From Oidiodendron maius Zn (lineage: Eukaryota > Ascomycota > Leotiomycetes > Myxotrichaceae): DNA of 64,000 bases. The stretch covers positions 1,798,001-1,862,000 of the forward strand of contig KN832871.1 in NCBI GenBank assembly GCA_000827325.1, read 5' to 3'. The notes under the pieces were generated by a model, which was given only the letters and a program-made list of their open reading frames with translations, made no database searches and was not told the DNA's origin. Shown piece by piece: positions 47,573 through 58,771 of this stretch. Position numbers and translations under genes: made by a program. Position 1 is the stretch's first letter, and the number at the start of each line of letters is the position of its first letter.

Positions 47573-48097
47573 TTGATTAAAACGTCGAGATAAATTTTGT
47601 GGCTAGGTTGGTTGGTTTAGCGCGGAAGGGTTGTGCTATCATAGGGATGCTCGTCTAGGTGGCGTTTGGCGCAGCGGCTACGCTTCAATGGCTCGGAACT
47701 TTGATAGGAGGAAAGACACTCCTTTAGATACTCCAGACTGAGCTGTGGTTTTCTGTAGCTACTTTAAAGATTGGATAAGTCTGAAATCACAGAGATTCCT
47801 TCGATTTGATCGTTTCCAATCGAGCCTTGACTTCCTCTCCTTCCCGCCTATTTAGGTGTACGACCATCGACGAATGAGAGAGCTACCATAAAGAGGTACT
47901 ATATGTGGTGTATAGGAGCTGAGAAAGTTTTGTGGGGAGGAAAATTATGGAGAGGCATTTATTAATAGGGAAAGCTAGTGCTCGCTCATTCATTCATCTT
48001 TATACAACCATAAGCGCCTAACCCCTATATTACGCCATTAAAGTGCCGCTCACCACATTGCCCGACCTCCTATTACGCCCTCCAGCGCGAAACCCTA
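47573..48097. other. Convergent gap between the two cysteine-rich protein genes
   Basis: 525 bases where two 3' ends meet. No gene, no clear repeat. Confidence 0.4.
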
Positions 48098-49347
48098 TCA
48101 CCTCATAGTCGAGGGCTGCAGCATTGGCTGGGGATGGGAAATGCCACCGCCACCAACGCCCATCATCTCAATCCGCTCGCCTCGTGTGTCTTCAAGTGGG
48201 GATTTCCTGTCTCTAGGCCAATCCGGCATCCTATTCTGCCTCACAATTGGGGTTACCGGACTGTCTTGGAGGCTGTGAGCAGACTTAACATCTTGCGGGT
48301 ATCCCCAGGCATTCGCGAAGGGCTTCTGGCTCTGTGGGCTGTCGAAGAAACCTCCTGGTGTGCGCTCACCTGCACTGGAATCGGCCATGGCAACGCGGCC
48401 GTGACGGGCCGCATCCCACTCGTAACCACTCTGGCGGGCCTTCTCGCGCAGGAACCTCTTGCGACGGCGCCGGCCGATGCAGACGATGCAGAAGCTGGCA
48501 ATAAATAGGGCGACGAGGATAGCTCCGACTGAGATGCCGACCTTGGCACCTAGGGAGAGGCCATCGGAGTACCCGTTATCGTAGGGAAGGGAAGTGGGTG
48601 CGGGAGTAGTGAGGTTGACTTGGGTGGTCGAGAATACGTTTCCTTGGTAGGACAGGATGGTTCCAGGATTGGGCGTCTGGACACAGGCTCCGTAAACAAT
48701 AGTTATAACTAGAATAAGGCGTCAGGTACGACCTCCGTCTCAAAATAATTTCACTGGTGCCTTACAGTTTGAGAGATACCAGCTGCTGCCCGTTTCGGCC
48801 AGACACGGGGAGCATTTGGGTTCCGCGATTTGATTATAACGCTCATCAAAGATGTTGCAGTATTCATAGTCATAGGCAGCTGCAGTCGACGAATTCAAAC
48901 CGAATTCAAAAGTGGCATTTAATGGGCCGCAGGACAATCTATCGACATGACGAGATCAGCACATATTCCAAGGCTCATAGTGATTTAAGAAAGAGAAGCT
49001 ACGGACGTTGTTAAACAAGATGTATCTGCTACATTTGTGTTGTTCTCGTAGCCCCACAAGCACCAGGACACGGCAAATCGAAGATTATACAGAGCGGCCT
49101 GTAAATCTGTCATGTTTGACTGCGGATCGACGTATGTGCTAGCCAATTCGCAGTTAATACAGGACTGGAAAGCCGCCCCGTACGTCGAGGACGCATAGTC
49201 CCCGTCGTTACAACTGATCTCGGCGCCGCTCGTGGTGGTGAGCACATTTCCGCACTGGGGTGCACATGGCGAATTCGGGGCCACGAGCAGGGCGTGCGCG
49301 ATGACGGGGAGGAGGAGGAGGAAGAGGAAGCGTGTAAGAGAAGGCAT
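48098..49347 (-). CDS. Cysteine-rich single-pass membrane protein B, paralog of protein A
   Basis: Unrecognised type I surface protein. Model: exons 49007-49347, 48766-48938 and 48098-48708, 374 residues. A signal peptide (FLFLLLLPVIAHALL) is followed by an ectodomain parallel to protein A: CAPQCGNVL, FQSCINCE, LYNLRFAVSWCLW, YCNIFDERYN, CSPCLAE, and ITIVYGACVQTPNPG. A membrane helix (VGISVGAILVALFIASFCIVC) is followed by GRRRRKRFLREKAR and a tail of ~100 residues with SP and Gly runs. First intron donor is GTCCGT, unusual but the only one keeping phase. Two intron positions match those in protein A (after the LYNLRF region and before the FxxTI/VAL block only approximately), so the relation is clear but old. 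Confidence 0.82.
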
Positions 49348-51238
49348 CGCTTTTCCCTAGCTACTGCGTCCCCGATTCCGAGGCACGGTGCTATCGGGAC
49401 AGGATCTAGGCGAGGGCGATAAGCAGCCGGTGCTGCTTCATGGACGGAGGATCGGTAGGGCCCGTCGCAAAGCCGCAGAGCTCGAAGAGTCAAGCCAGAC
49501 CGTCTAGAATGGCAGGCCGGATCGACTCGCGAAGTCTGGTGAAGATATACACAAGAGTATATGGCCACGGCAGCTGCTCACCACCTTTTCGCTGGCCTCC
49601 TCTTTGGCTATATAGCTGCTGTACCACCCTCCTTCCCCTCGCCGGCCCATGCCCTGCATGAGCCTATGGAGCCCTGCAGCCGTCCCTGCGGGCTGCGAAG
49701 ACAATCACTCGGTGGAGGTGCAGAGACAACTTCTCCGCGGCTTGATTGGGCTCCATGGCTTCAGCCCCCTGGCCATGGCCGGCATCCCCGCCACCAGCAC
49801 CTGGACTCCTCTCGCCTTCTGTGGCCCGTTGCCGGCCGGTCTACTTCAATGGGACCCCGGAAGGCTGCAGGCCACTGGCTGCCAGCTGGTGTGATGACCC
49901 AAATCCCGTCATCCCTAAGCTGCGCCCGTAGTTCTCTCGTGCCTTCTTCCTGTGCGATCTCTGTGGCCGGTGGCATTGTCGTACACAACTACCTCCTTCG
50001 CGCCCGACGATGCGATGTGGCCCCTCCTGATATTTTAGCACAGAAATGAGGAGCTCTATGTGTGTCGCCACAAAGCCTCTTATTGTGATGAGCTGGTCGA
50101 TTGGCCTCGCCGGGTCTTCAAAGTGCTTCGAGCGGCCTTCTCAGTGGCCGTCAATGGGGGCTTCTGGATCGGCGCGCTCTTCTGCCGTGGGGCCCGTGCA
50201 GTACCAGACCTCGGCGCTTAGGTTCGTCCCACTTACGGTCGAATCGCGATTTGAGATTTCAGATGGCCCCTCTAGATTTCTTTGCCCCGGATATGCCGGG
50301 CCCTTCCACTCGTCCTGGTATCGCGCTTCAAGGTGTTGGAGAGCGAAGCACGACATGATTATGCTATCCTGCTTTACCCCTTGGGGAGAAGACACATCGA
50401 GAAAGACCAAAGAACGAAAAACCAAAATATAAGGAATTTTATGCTTCCGGCATACCATTAACTGCCTGGTAAGCCTGGTAATCCGGGTATTAAATCTTAC
50501 CAATCATAGCTCTGCCCTATGTCGATATCGCCATGATATATACCGGCCAACTCAAAACCCTTTTGGTTTGAAAGCTGCACTGTTCCTTGCAAGAAATGCA
50601 CTTCCAATCACATCCATTGTGTTCCAAAAACACACTTAGTGTTTGAGAAAGGCAATTTTTTGATTCTGCTAGGAAACTCTATCTAATCTATTGGCCAGAC
50701 TCCCCAGGCGTAGATTCATGCCAATTCTTATCATCTTGTCCACTCGAATGACGCGTCCAGTATATCCCTTTGAGCCTATATTCATTGCTCCTCTTAAATA
50801 TTAAGTGGCTTAATGTACCTGCGCATATATACTGGTGCGGAACGGGGGTATCCTTCGAGGGTTGCTGCCAAGTAACCGGCGAACCAAGAGACCCCTCTTC
50901 CCGCCCTGTTCCTCCCCCCCGGGGCCCTCCAACGGTCTCGACTGAGAATCCAAGTGAAGAGCGCTTCCAATCGTTCGTTGCATGCTGGATCTAGACATTT
51001 CGTTCAAAATGCGTTGATAAAAGCGCTGTGAGGTTCGAGAAAAATGCTCCATTTGAAACTGAGCGAGGAACAGCGAGACACTTAGAGGTATATGCTGATA
51101 ATCCCCAGAGTCCTGTGAAGGTGTGCGGCTAGTGATTCGGATTTTTTGCCAAAGTGTGTGCGAGGATCTGATAATCTAAGGTCAATATCGACTTCCGCTT
51201 TTGGCATACTGTCATGTCAAGGAGATCATCTGCCTATG
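49348..51238. other. Wide gene-free stretch
   Basis: 1.9 kb without a supported gene. The frame at 49561-50049 (plus, 162 codons) is Pro/Ala/Arg-rich and overlaps minus-strand frames, so I treat it as chance. Near 50460-50650 there are small direct and inverted words (CCTGGTAA twice; ACACTAAGTGTG-like inverted halves), too weak to call a mobile element. It likely holds the upstream region of protein B. Confidence 0.35.
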
Positions 51239-52405
51239 TCAGAGCAGGTCCGGGAACTCCCATAGAGAATTTTTTGATCCTTGAGTGTCAGCCAATAGAA
51301 GGCGCTCCTCCCCGCGTCCCAGAATGCCATAGATGCTCACTTCCCCTTCTTTGATACCCAAGACACAGCTTGTGCCAACATAAACAGTATCGCCTTCGGA
51401 CCCGCATCGATTCGCAAGTACGACAATTATTTCTTGTTGAAACTTCCCACGGATAATGGGCGCGAGTCTTTCCGCCCAATAGATCAAGGAGTCTATATCC
51501 GGTTCCTGCGGCTCTTGTGTGTAAGATTCGTGGTTATGTAGCGTGGACCAGGCCATAGACACAATGACAAGTTCGGCATCCTTTCGGAGAGCGTGATGAG
51601 CAAACTCAAATTCAACCCAAGGCGCTTTAAACTTATATGGACTTTTGGAAACTGTCAGTGTAATTCAGCAAAACAACAGTAGAAGATCATTTACTTCAAA
51701 TCCATACCTAGGACTTTGTCAGTATATATTTAACCCAGCTTACGCATTTATACAAGGTAGAAAGCAGAAAGTACATACATATTCCCAATACTGTTCTCCC
51801 CAATCCCTCAATCTCACCGCTGAAGAAACTATCTGGACTTTCATCAGCCCATGTTTCGTCAGTGTAATACAAAAATGACTTTCTGTAGTTAGCGATCGTT
51901 GTCCCCTGAGGGTGAACTAGTATAGCTGAGTTGAAGCGCTTCGTCAATTCCATATCCACCGGGCTAGCGGCAGCCTTCTCCGGATATCCAGCTACTACTA
52001 CACATCCGTACTTCATAGCAATGTTTTTGGCCCATTCTGCAGTAGTTCCAGCTACGGTAGGTTCCAGGTATGGAGAAATGTGCTCCAACGACTTAAAGTT
52101 GTACCCTAGATCGATTAACTTGCCCTTCATTCAAAATTGGGGTTCTAGCATTTCTGCTTTACGCAAACGATCCGGCCTTATGACAGTAAGATCGATCGAG
52201 AAGTATTGTGTTTATCCTTACCAGAGAACGCCATTTCAGGCAATATCAAAAGATCTAAATCCTTCGGATCACCGTCGGCAAGGATAGCCTCAGCACGTTT
52301 GATGTTGTTCTCGACATCACCCACCTGGGGGTTGAACTACATTCGCTCAGCAATATATCGATCGGTTGGAGTTGTAATAATTACCTGAAGACACCCGATC
52401 TTCAT
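51239..52405 (-). CDS. NTA1: Protein N-terminal amidase
   Basis: Nitrilase-superfamily enzyme that deamidates N-terminal Asn and Gln so that proteins enter the Arg/N-degron pathway. Model: exons 52385-52405, 52222-52336, 51779-52105, 51695-51707 and 51239-51641, 292 residues. The opening MKIGCLQFNPQVGDV fits the family. The Glu-Lys-Cys triad: E in LILPEMAFSG, K in NYRKSFLYYTDE, C in LGICMDLNPYK. The cysteine codon is split T|GT between the third exon and a 13-base fourth exon. That micro-exon is flanked by TCCTAG and GTAAAT and is the only way I found to keep LGICMDLN. Length is shorter than yeast Nta1 (457), as often seen in filamentous fungi. Confidence 0.88.
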
Positions 52406-52875
52406 CTTTACTTAAGCTTTGTGCAGCACCGTGGTGCAAACGAGGTTCTCTATATGGTGATTCGCGCCAAACGAATCGAAATTGGTCGCACAACTCTCTC
52501 TTTTGATTGGCGGTAATAAGTTTACTGTTAACAGCAGGCGATAGGATCTTCGACAAATAGACTCAAATGGTCAGTATTGCGCTTTTTGTCGCAGAACAGC
52601 AACTTTGGTAGCCTGGTGGTGGGGTTCCAAGGGGAACATGGAGTCGTGGCGCGAAATGTTTCTGGGCGTGCATATAGTAGAAGGTCACACGTTTGGAGAG
52701 TGTTAATATTGAATATCTCGTGCATATATCTCAAGCTTGGTTGCACCAAGTCTTACCTAAGCAAGCCGCAAAGTATTTCTTCCGAAAGAACAACTCTCTT
52801 CATCCACCTCCACACATCATGCTGCCAATAGCTTCCATAGCTTCGTGGTAACACTCGCAACGTTCAACTCCCATC
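52406..52875. promoter_or_regulatory. Divergent gap between NTA1 and second derlin
   Basis: 470 bases between the two start codons. No gene supported; overlapping short frames only. Confidence 0.4.
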
Positions 52876-54101
52876 ATGTCTGCCATGGATATGTTCTGGC
52901 AGGCCCCCCCAATCTCGAGGTATGACTTGCAGCACCTTGTGCTACAATGGCCATGCTGATGCTGATGTAGTGTAGGACCTTGGCGGCAGCTACCTTTACC
53001 CTCTCTCTCCTAGTCTACACGGGTCTTGTGCCTTCCTACCATGTGATCTTCTATCTCCCTTACGTCTTCAGGATCCCACCTGAGGTATGGCGTATCTTCA
53101 CATCGTTCCTAATAACCGGGCCACAAATCGGCATAATTTTCGACACATACTTCTGTGGGCATTTCTAACCCAGACATATGAGTAATTTGTTGGCTGATGA
53201 AGGATATAGTATATACATATGGAAGTAAGCTGGAGAGGGCCTCACCGAGGCTGTCTCAACCCGGTGACTTCTTGACTTATCTATTATTTGTCTGCGGCGT
53301 GATCTTGGTAGGCAGACATCTTTTCATTTTCGCAGCCCTTGCATGCCTTCTCTCTCCTCTATTTTCTTGTACACCTCACATTATCTGCCCGCATAGTGCG
53401 TTCTCACAGCTATTGCGGTTCCTGGAAATGAGGAAGATTACCCCTACACTTCGGCTGGTCCATCATTCGCAATCAATCCATTAGGACCAGTTTGCGGTGT
53501 AGGCATGGTGGGAAGTTCCTTTGAGAAAACTCGTGTCGATTCCTCAACTTCACTCGGGTGGTTGTGACTCCCTACATTTCATTTGATAATCCACATTCAA
53601 TTTGTTTGATATGGAAGGGATTTTGAAAGGTTTCAAATGTCTAACCAGGTCTAATAGGGCCTAAATGTGCTGGTTACTGGTGGAATGGTATTCACTTCAG
53701 CTCTCGTGCTGGCCCTTGCATACACATCTACCCAAGATGACCGTGGCCAACAAGCACAGTTCTTCATTGTCACAATTCCTGCACCGTGGATCCCTTATAC
53801 CATGCTTCTCATAACCCTTGTGACTGCAGGCCTAAACGCCACAATGGTGCAAGCCACTGGTATCGTTGCAGCCCACCTGCATGACTTCCTCACCCGTCTC
53901 TGGCCTATGTTTGGCGGTGGAAGGAATTTGCTACCAACACCCGCGATATTTAAGAGGTGGTTCTTCGTGGGCCAGAGAAATACAGGGTATGGAACGGCAA
54001 GGGCCGCTCGTGGTCAGACATCAAGCGAAGGATCTTCCAGTGGAGTCCTGCCAGAATCCTGGAGAAACCGAGGATCCGGACACAGACTAGGAGGAGATTG
54101 A
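52876..54101 (+). CDS. Derlin family ER membrane protein (second, diverged)
   Basis: Der1-like rhomboid pseudoprotease of ER-associated degradation. Model: exons 52876-52919, 52976-53154, 53210-53307 and 53658-54101, 254 residues. MFWQAPPISRTLAAATF opens the family pattern; the conserved WR motif is in RIPPEVWRIFTSFLITGP; GLNVLVTGG starts the last exon; a GxxxG-type patch is in QATGIVAAHLHDFLTRLWP. The tail is hydrophilic with an RG/Ser-rich end. The third intron (53308-53657) is 350 bases, several times the local norm. Its acceptor is tandem: AACCAG at 53648 and TAATAG at 53657; only the second gives GLNVLV in frame. Only weakly similar to the first derlin at 4859, so the two are separate old paralogs. 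Confidence 0.85.
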
Positions 54102-54823
54102 AGTCTTAGATCCCTTGTACGTTTAGATTACACAAGAACTATAAATCATACAATGATTGCACTATCCATCTCTTTCCATTCCGCCATACGATGGCAGTTA
54201 TTTATTTATTCTACCTATAATATGCTCGGCAATTACGAAGGGACCTAGTAATATCATTTCATCGTTATGTGTGCTCTATTGTAAATCTATTAAATAACGG
54301 GGGGTATTAAGAATAGAGCCACTAAAGTCACAGAGCTCACTCTCTCCTGAAATATTTCTAGCTCCACGCGCTTTCAGTTGCACTTCTTAGGGTACTTTCG
54401 GTTTGTGATTGGGTTGTGAATAGCACTATTTCTTATCCCATTTAAGAAGTCCTACCCTCCAGCCCTTACAACCGAACAACCAAATAGGGATCGTGTAGTA
54501 GTAACACCATACAGCAACAGTAAAAGACGTGTATAATACATACTTTAATTTACGTACACTTCAGGTTGGTTGCTAATTACGTACAAAAGTCCTTGACGAA
54601 TCTATATCATAAAGGAATTGAGATGGACGTGACATTCAGCCGGTGGAGTGAATTCTGTTGAGTGCTGAGAGCATACAGTGAGAACACAATACATTATATA
54701 TATATGAGAACTTAATAACTACACACTACAAAATTATACACTTAAGTGGAAATTAAGGCCTTAAATATATAAACTTAGGGATTAGCACAGTCACAAAGTC
54801 AAACACGGCCGCACACATATAGC
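54102..54823. other. A/T-rich convergent gap
   Basis: 722 bases, clearly A/T-rich, with a short TA run (near 54697-54706). Two 3' ends meet here. No gene seen. Confidence 0.4.
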
Positions 54824-56071
54824 TCAAATATCCTCCCGATCTAGATCAATATAATTCCACTTCCATGGCCAGGCCCTCCAGCACTGGCTCCAACTTCTAC
54901 AGTCCCAATCAAGGGATTGCTTTCGAGGTGGCTCAGCCCACGTCCCACTAGCCTTCATCTCTTCTTCGACCCTCATTGCTTCCTCGACCATGGGTGTACC
55001 GCAAATAAAATCACCATACCGATAATATGGATCATACTCCATCATTTCTACTCCTGCCTTAGCTTGTTCAAATGCAAGGCGTGTACCATCTCCACCACTA
55101 TAGTCAACTACGTCATTGGAATGATTATACCAGTCCATCCAGGGTCTCTGCTCCAGCTCGTAATGGCCGTAGTGACTGGACATATTGAGCGAATTCATAG
55201 CGTGACGCATGTAGCGTGAGTAGGTCTGGTTCAATTCCCAGGGCGCTGATACGCGCATGTATATTCTCCCCTGATCGTAAAATCCTTCAGATCGATTTAG
55301 TTTTGCACCTAAAGCTTCTTCCGTGGCGATTTGAAGTGAGGATAGGATAGATCGAAAGATTAGAGTTGGGTTATTGGCTGGGGCAGGAGGCGGTCCATGT
55401 CTTAAATAGCGATAGAGCCGTTTGACGTAGGCGGGATAAGCAAGTAGGCCCAGGTCCCGTCCGTAATATAGGTCAGGCTCAGCGTAGTACACGGATCTAT
55501 TGAATAAATAAACATAGGTTCGACTCTGAGATACTTAGGCAAGTCACCTGTCACCTTTGATATCTTGCTGGATGTGTGACATCAAGGCTTTGTATGATTC
55601 ATCACCGTCAACTTTAGCGACTTCAAATAAGGTTCCATTACGGCTCTGGGCAGCTGATACGCTGGGCTTAACTTTAGATGGCATGCCTCCAAAGGATAGG
55701 TGGTGAAACATACGCTACCTCCGTACTTAAATGATATGCTAGTGCTAAAGTACAGGTCAGTATTGTGGAATTTACGCAAGTCACCCATGACGTTACATAC
55801 CGTATACATCATTCTCTCCACCCTTAAAACTCAATGGATCATAGATCTTCCCTCCCCATCTAACAATCGAATTTCTCGCATACTCTTTCTTCGAAGAATA
55901 GTTGTAGAAACTCCAGTCTTGAAGACTATTTCCATATATGTCAATCTCTTCGTCATCCCGTTCCCCTTCCGGAGTTCTGTCTGCCTGGTCGTCATGAATT
56001 ATGCTGCTCGCCAGGCTCTGAAGGATTAAGCCAACTAGCACAATAAGGACGATATGGCCTCTCAACATCAT
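54824..56071 (-). CDS. Unrecognised secreted or membrane-anchored protein
   Basis: I do not recognise the family. Model: exons 55801-56071, 55548-55686 and 54824-55496, 360 residues. From ATG 56071 the N-terminus is MMLRGHIVLIVLVGLILQSL, a signal peptide or signal anchor. Then come an acidic stretch (HDDQADRTPEGERDDEEIDI), a Tyr-rich middle (EPDLYYGRDLGLLAYPAYVK, NQTYSRYMRHAMNSLNMSS) with several N-glycosylation sequons, and a Trp-rich end (CRSWSQCWRAWPWKWNY). The first intron was placed to skip three conflicting short frames and joins as VYGMPSKVKP. Tyr/Trp and sequon content suggest an extracytoplasmic protein. The frame remains open upstream to 56134. Confidence 0.6.
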
Positions 56072-57286
56072 AAGGGGATCTCTTACAACAGTTCTGTAGC
56101 GACTAAATTTAAAATCTTGTGAAAGGTGTAACAAGCATAGTGGTATTTATGATGATATGTCAAGCTTATGATATGTCAAATTTGGGGTATTAATGATGTG
56201 TCCTATGTTGCCTTGCGGCCAAGCCCTGTCGCCGCCGCTTTTGCGAGGCATGGGTGATGCCTCAGATGAGCCCTGCGTGTGAGTGATTTAAGGGAGTGAT
56301 TTAGCTATTTAGACTTAAATGCTTCAATACATACGCTTGAATGCTCGAATATATACACTCGAAAACTTCAACACATATACTCAAATACTCGAACACACGC
56401 GTTCGAGTACTCAAATACACGCGCTCAAATACTTGAATGCACATATTTGAATACTTGAATATATATACTCAAATACTTGAAAGCATACGCTTAAATTGTA
56501 AGGGTGCCCATACAAGGCTGGCGCAAATGCAGGAAATAAGAGGCGTAACACTAGCCATGGTATCAGGAATTGCTAGGACAAAACACTATGTCCTAGAAGC
56601 TTAGCTTAATTCAAAGGCAGACTATTTCTTATAGAATCCTTAGAGAGAATCTATCTCCCTTTATCAGAGCCCTTCTCCCATAATCTAGGAGTCGCCATGG
56701 CTAGTGCATCGCACCAGCGTCTCAGCCTTCGGTTTTCTTAGGGAGAGTTAACGACTTTACAAATAGTTAGAAGAAAGACTAATCACACCCCGCTCTATTA
56801 TATAGCGAGATTGATGATACTCATTATGTTAGGCTTAAGAACAGAAACCTTTTCGCGCCTCGAATGAGAGCATTTAACTCTCTAGGAGATGAAAAATGCC
56901 TAAAGATGAGTGAATGGACCTTGGGTATTTTTGTTCAAAAAAATGGCGAAATTAAGGTTACTACCTGTTCATGCATATGATAGCGTCCTTGGACTTCAAA
57001 AGGATGATTATAGTAGTTTACCACCTCTTCGTCTATTTCAAGGCAATGCGAGGCAACATAGCGAGGTTCCAAGCGTTTACGTCCTCATCAAATGTCACCT
57101 CCACCGACATATCAGCATGAGTATTGTGCTATACTTCGGAACTGAACTGTGTTTATCTCATTCCTTGTGATAACCATCAACAATAAATCTATTTGCCATC
57201 AACGGGAGACTGTGCCACCTATCTAGGGTGTTGCTGATCGCATTCACCAGCCCCTATCTCGACTTTCCCTTCTCACACGTTATGGT
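56072..57286. other. Gene-free stretch with a minisatellite
   Basis: 1.2 kb between an orphan gene and a mucin-like gene. Contains the 22-base tandem repeat (separate entry) at 56315-56490. The part at 56500-57200 is A/T-rich with short broken frames; it could be old repeat DNA, but I see no terminal repeats or coding remains that support a named element. Confidence 0.4.
56315..56490. repeat. 22-base minisatellite, eight units
   Basis: Eight consecutive 22-base units, consensus close to TCRAATACTYGAAYACAYAY plus RC. Within each unit the 8-base word TYRAATRC is itself partly repeated. The copies differ mostly by C/T and G/A changes; only a few transversions are seen (one each in units 1, 3 and 8, and a second in unit 3). 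Such transition bias is expected of repeat-induced point mutation or deamination in ascomycetes, or of simple drift. Confidence 0.85.
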
Positions 57287-58771
57287 TCATATCCACTTTC
57301 CTACTTCAATCCCCAACCGATCAACAGCCTTTCCTTTGCTGTCGGGTTCACTACTCCCTCCATTGGCTGGTCCGCTATTGTGCAGTGGAGTCGAGGGGGT
57401 TTGTTGCTCTTGTCTCAAGATTGGGCTGCCCCATATATTTCGACTGTACACCGAGCTAGCACTATAGCTTTTCGGCGGGCTCATAGGAAGCACACCTTCT
57501 AAGTAGTTTAGAGTGTCTTCACGCTGTTTTCTTCGCGTCTCTTCATCAATGAAGCTACCGTCAATGGAGTTGAGCTCTTCGATCAAGTCCTGCTCTATAC
57601 TTCCTCCCACATCCCGGGGTACATATGGGTGAGTAACGAGAGGCTGAGTATGAGCCCTGCGCATGCCTCCTTGTCCATCGGTCAGTGGTTCATTCGCTGC
57701 GCCTGCGAAATTTGTCTTCTTGACAATACGTAACGGATCTGGAGTCAAAGACCTATCATTGTCAGCTTCCTCCAGTTTTTCGAGTCTAAGTGAAGGTCTG
57801 GAAAGCATGTCAAATGGGAGATTTCGTTTAAGGGCAGTTTCATAAAAGACTCTGCGCGTCCCATCATATGCATGCGCGTGTTCATCCATTGGAATACCTG
57901 TCCATGATTGGGGTGAGGTATTTCCCATTCCTCGCGCGCTATTGTGGGCGGGCAAAGTATTATCGTGGCCGGACTCCATGACACGACTGGGCGAGTCTGC
58001 GCTTCGAGTTCGCATGACTTCTCTAATGGACATAGATAGGGAAGTCGGTCTAGATGGCCGTGACGGCTGGCTTGTGGCGGGTCGGAGCGGCCACCGTTTT
58101 GAGTTTGACGGTGCTGGCTCTGTCGTGGCGGCTGCAGCTGAAAGCCCACCATTTTTGGCTTCTCCAACCCCTTCATCTGGCAATTGCCAAGGCAGTTCAT
58201 CCACCGACTTGTTCTCAGCTGACAAATGTTTTAATATCTTTGTAAACCATGTCCGACTTGAATTACGCCCTTGGTCGTTGGATGGTTCTGGCTGTTTCCG
58301 GCGAGTTCTCCTAATTCGCCAAACCATTAATACTACCACAGTTGCAATTAATGGACCAAGCATAGCAAGAATGATAATAGCGGGTTTAGATATTCCGGTA
58401 TTGGGCGTCGATGGTGAAGTCGGAGACACTGTTGGGCTAGTTATTGTTGGTGATGGTGTTAGAGTAACACTTATTGTCACAACGTCTGTAGCAGTTGAAG
58501 GTAGTGTAGCTCTTCAGGCAGTAGTCAGTTCACTAGCTATCACAAAGTTCTAGGTATAAAAGACATACGTCGACGTTGGAAGAGATGAGGAGAGTTCCTT
58601 CGATGCTGATACAGATGGTGTTTCTATAGGATTGAGAGTATATGATTCTGTGACTGCTCCCGACCCCTGAACCAAAACTGTAAGTACTGTGGTGATTGTG
58701 GTCGGTTGAGGAGTTTTTGTGACTGTGGAGATGACCGTGAGAAAGGTTGTTACGCCAAGGGTGTCCGACAT
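57287..58771 (-). CDS. Mucin-like single-pass membrane protein, Ser/Thr-rich ectodomain
   Basis: Unrecognised, but the build is that of a fungal cell-surface sensor (Mid2/Wsc-like in general form). Model: exons 58569-58771 and 57287-58511, 475 residues; intron 57 bases (GTATGT, CTGAC, GAAG). The first ~110 residues are Ser/Thr/Pro-rich (TKTPQPTTITTVLTVL, SPTITSPTVSPTSPSTP) with no cysteine, as in O-mannosylated ectodomains. One helix lies at ~112-132 (PAIIILAMLGPLIATVVVLMVW), then RIRRTRRK. The long cytosolic tail is rich in Ser, Arg and Glu. No classical signal peptide precedes the ectodomain from ATG 58771, so an upstream exon may be missing, or the helix acts as a signal anchor. Confidence 0.68.

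Noticed and set aside
49561-50049. 162-codon plus-strand frame with an Ala-rich start
   Set aside because: The start resembles a signal peptide only weakly; the rest is Pro/Arg/Ser-rich and matched by opposing frames, as expected by chance in G/C-rich DNA.
50440-50800. Possible small inverted-repeat element
   Set aside because: Only short scattered words repeat; no convincing terminal inverted repeats or flanking duplication.
53308-53657. Hidden exon inside the long intron of the second derlin
   Set aside because: The flanking exons join directly to a family-consistent sequence in phase; an extra exon would break it.
56500-57200. Possible old mobile-element DNA next to the minisatellite
   Set aside because: A/T-rich with broken frames, but no paired terminal repeats, target duplication or coding remains that I can name.
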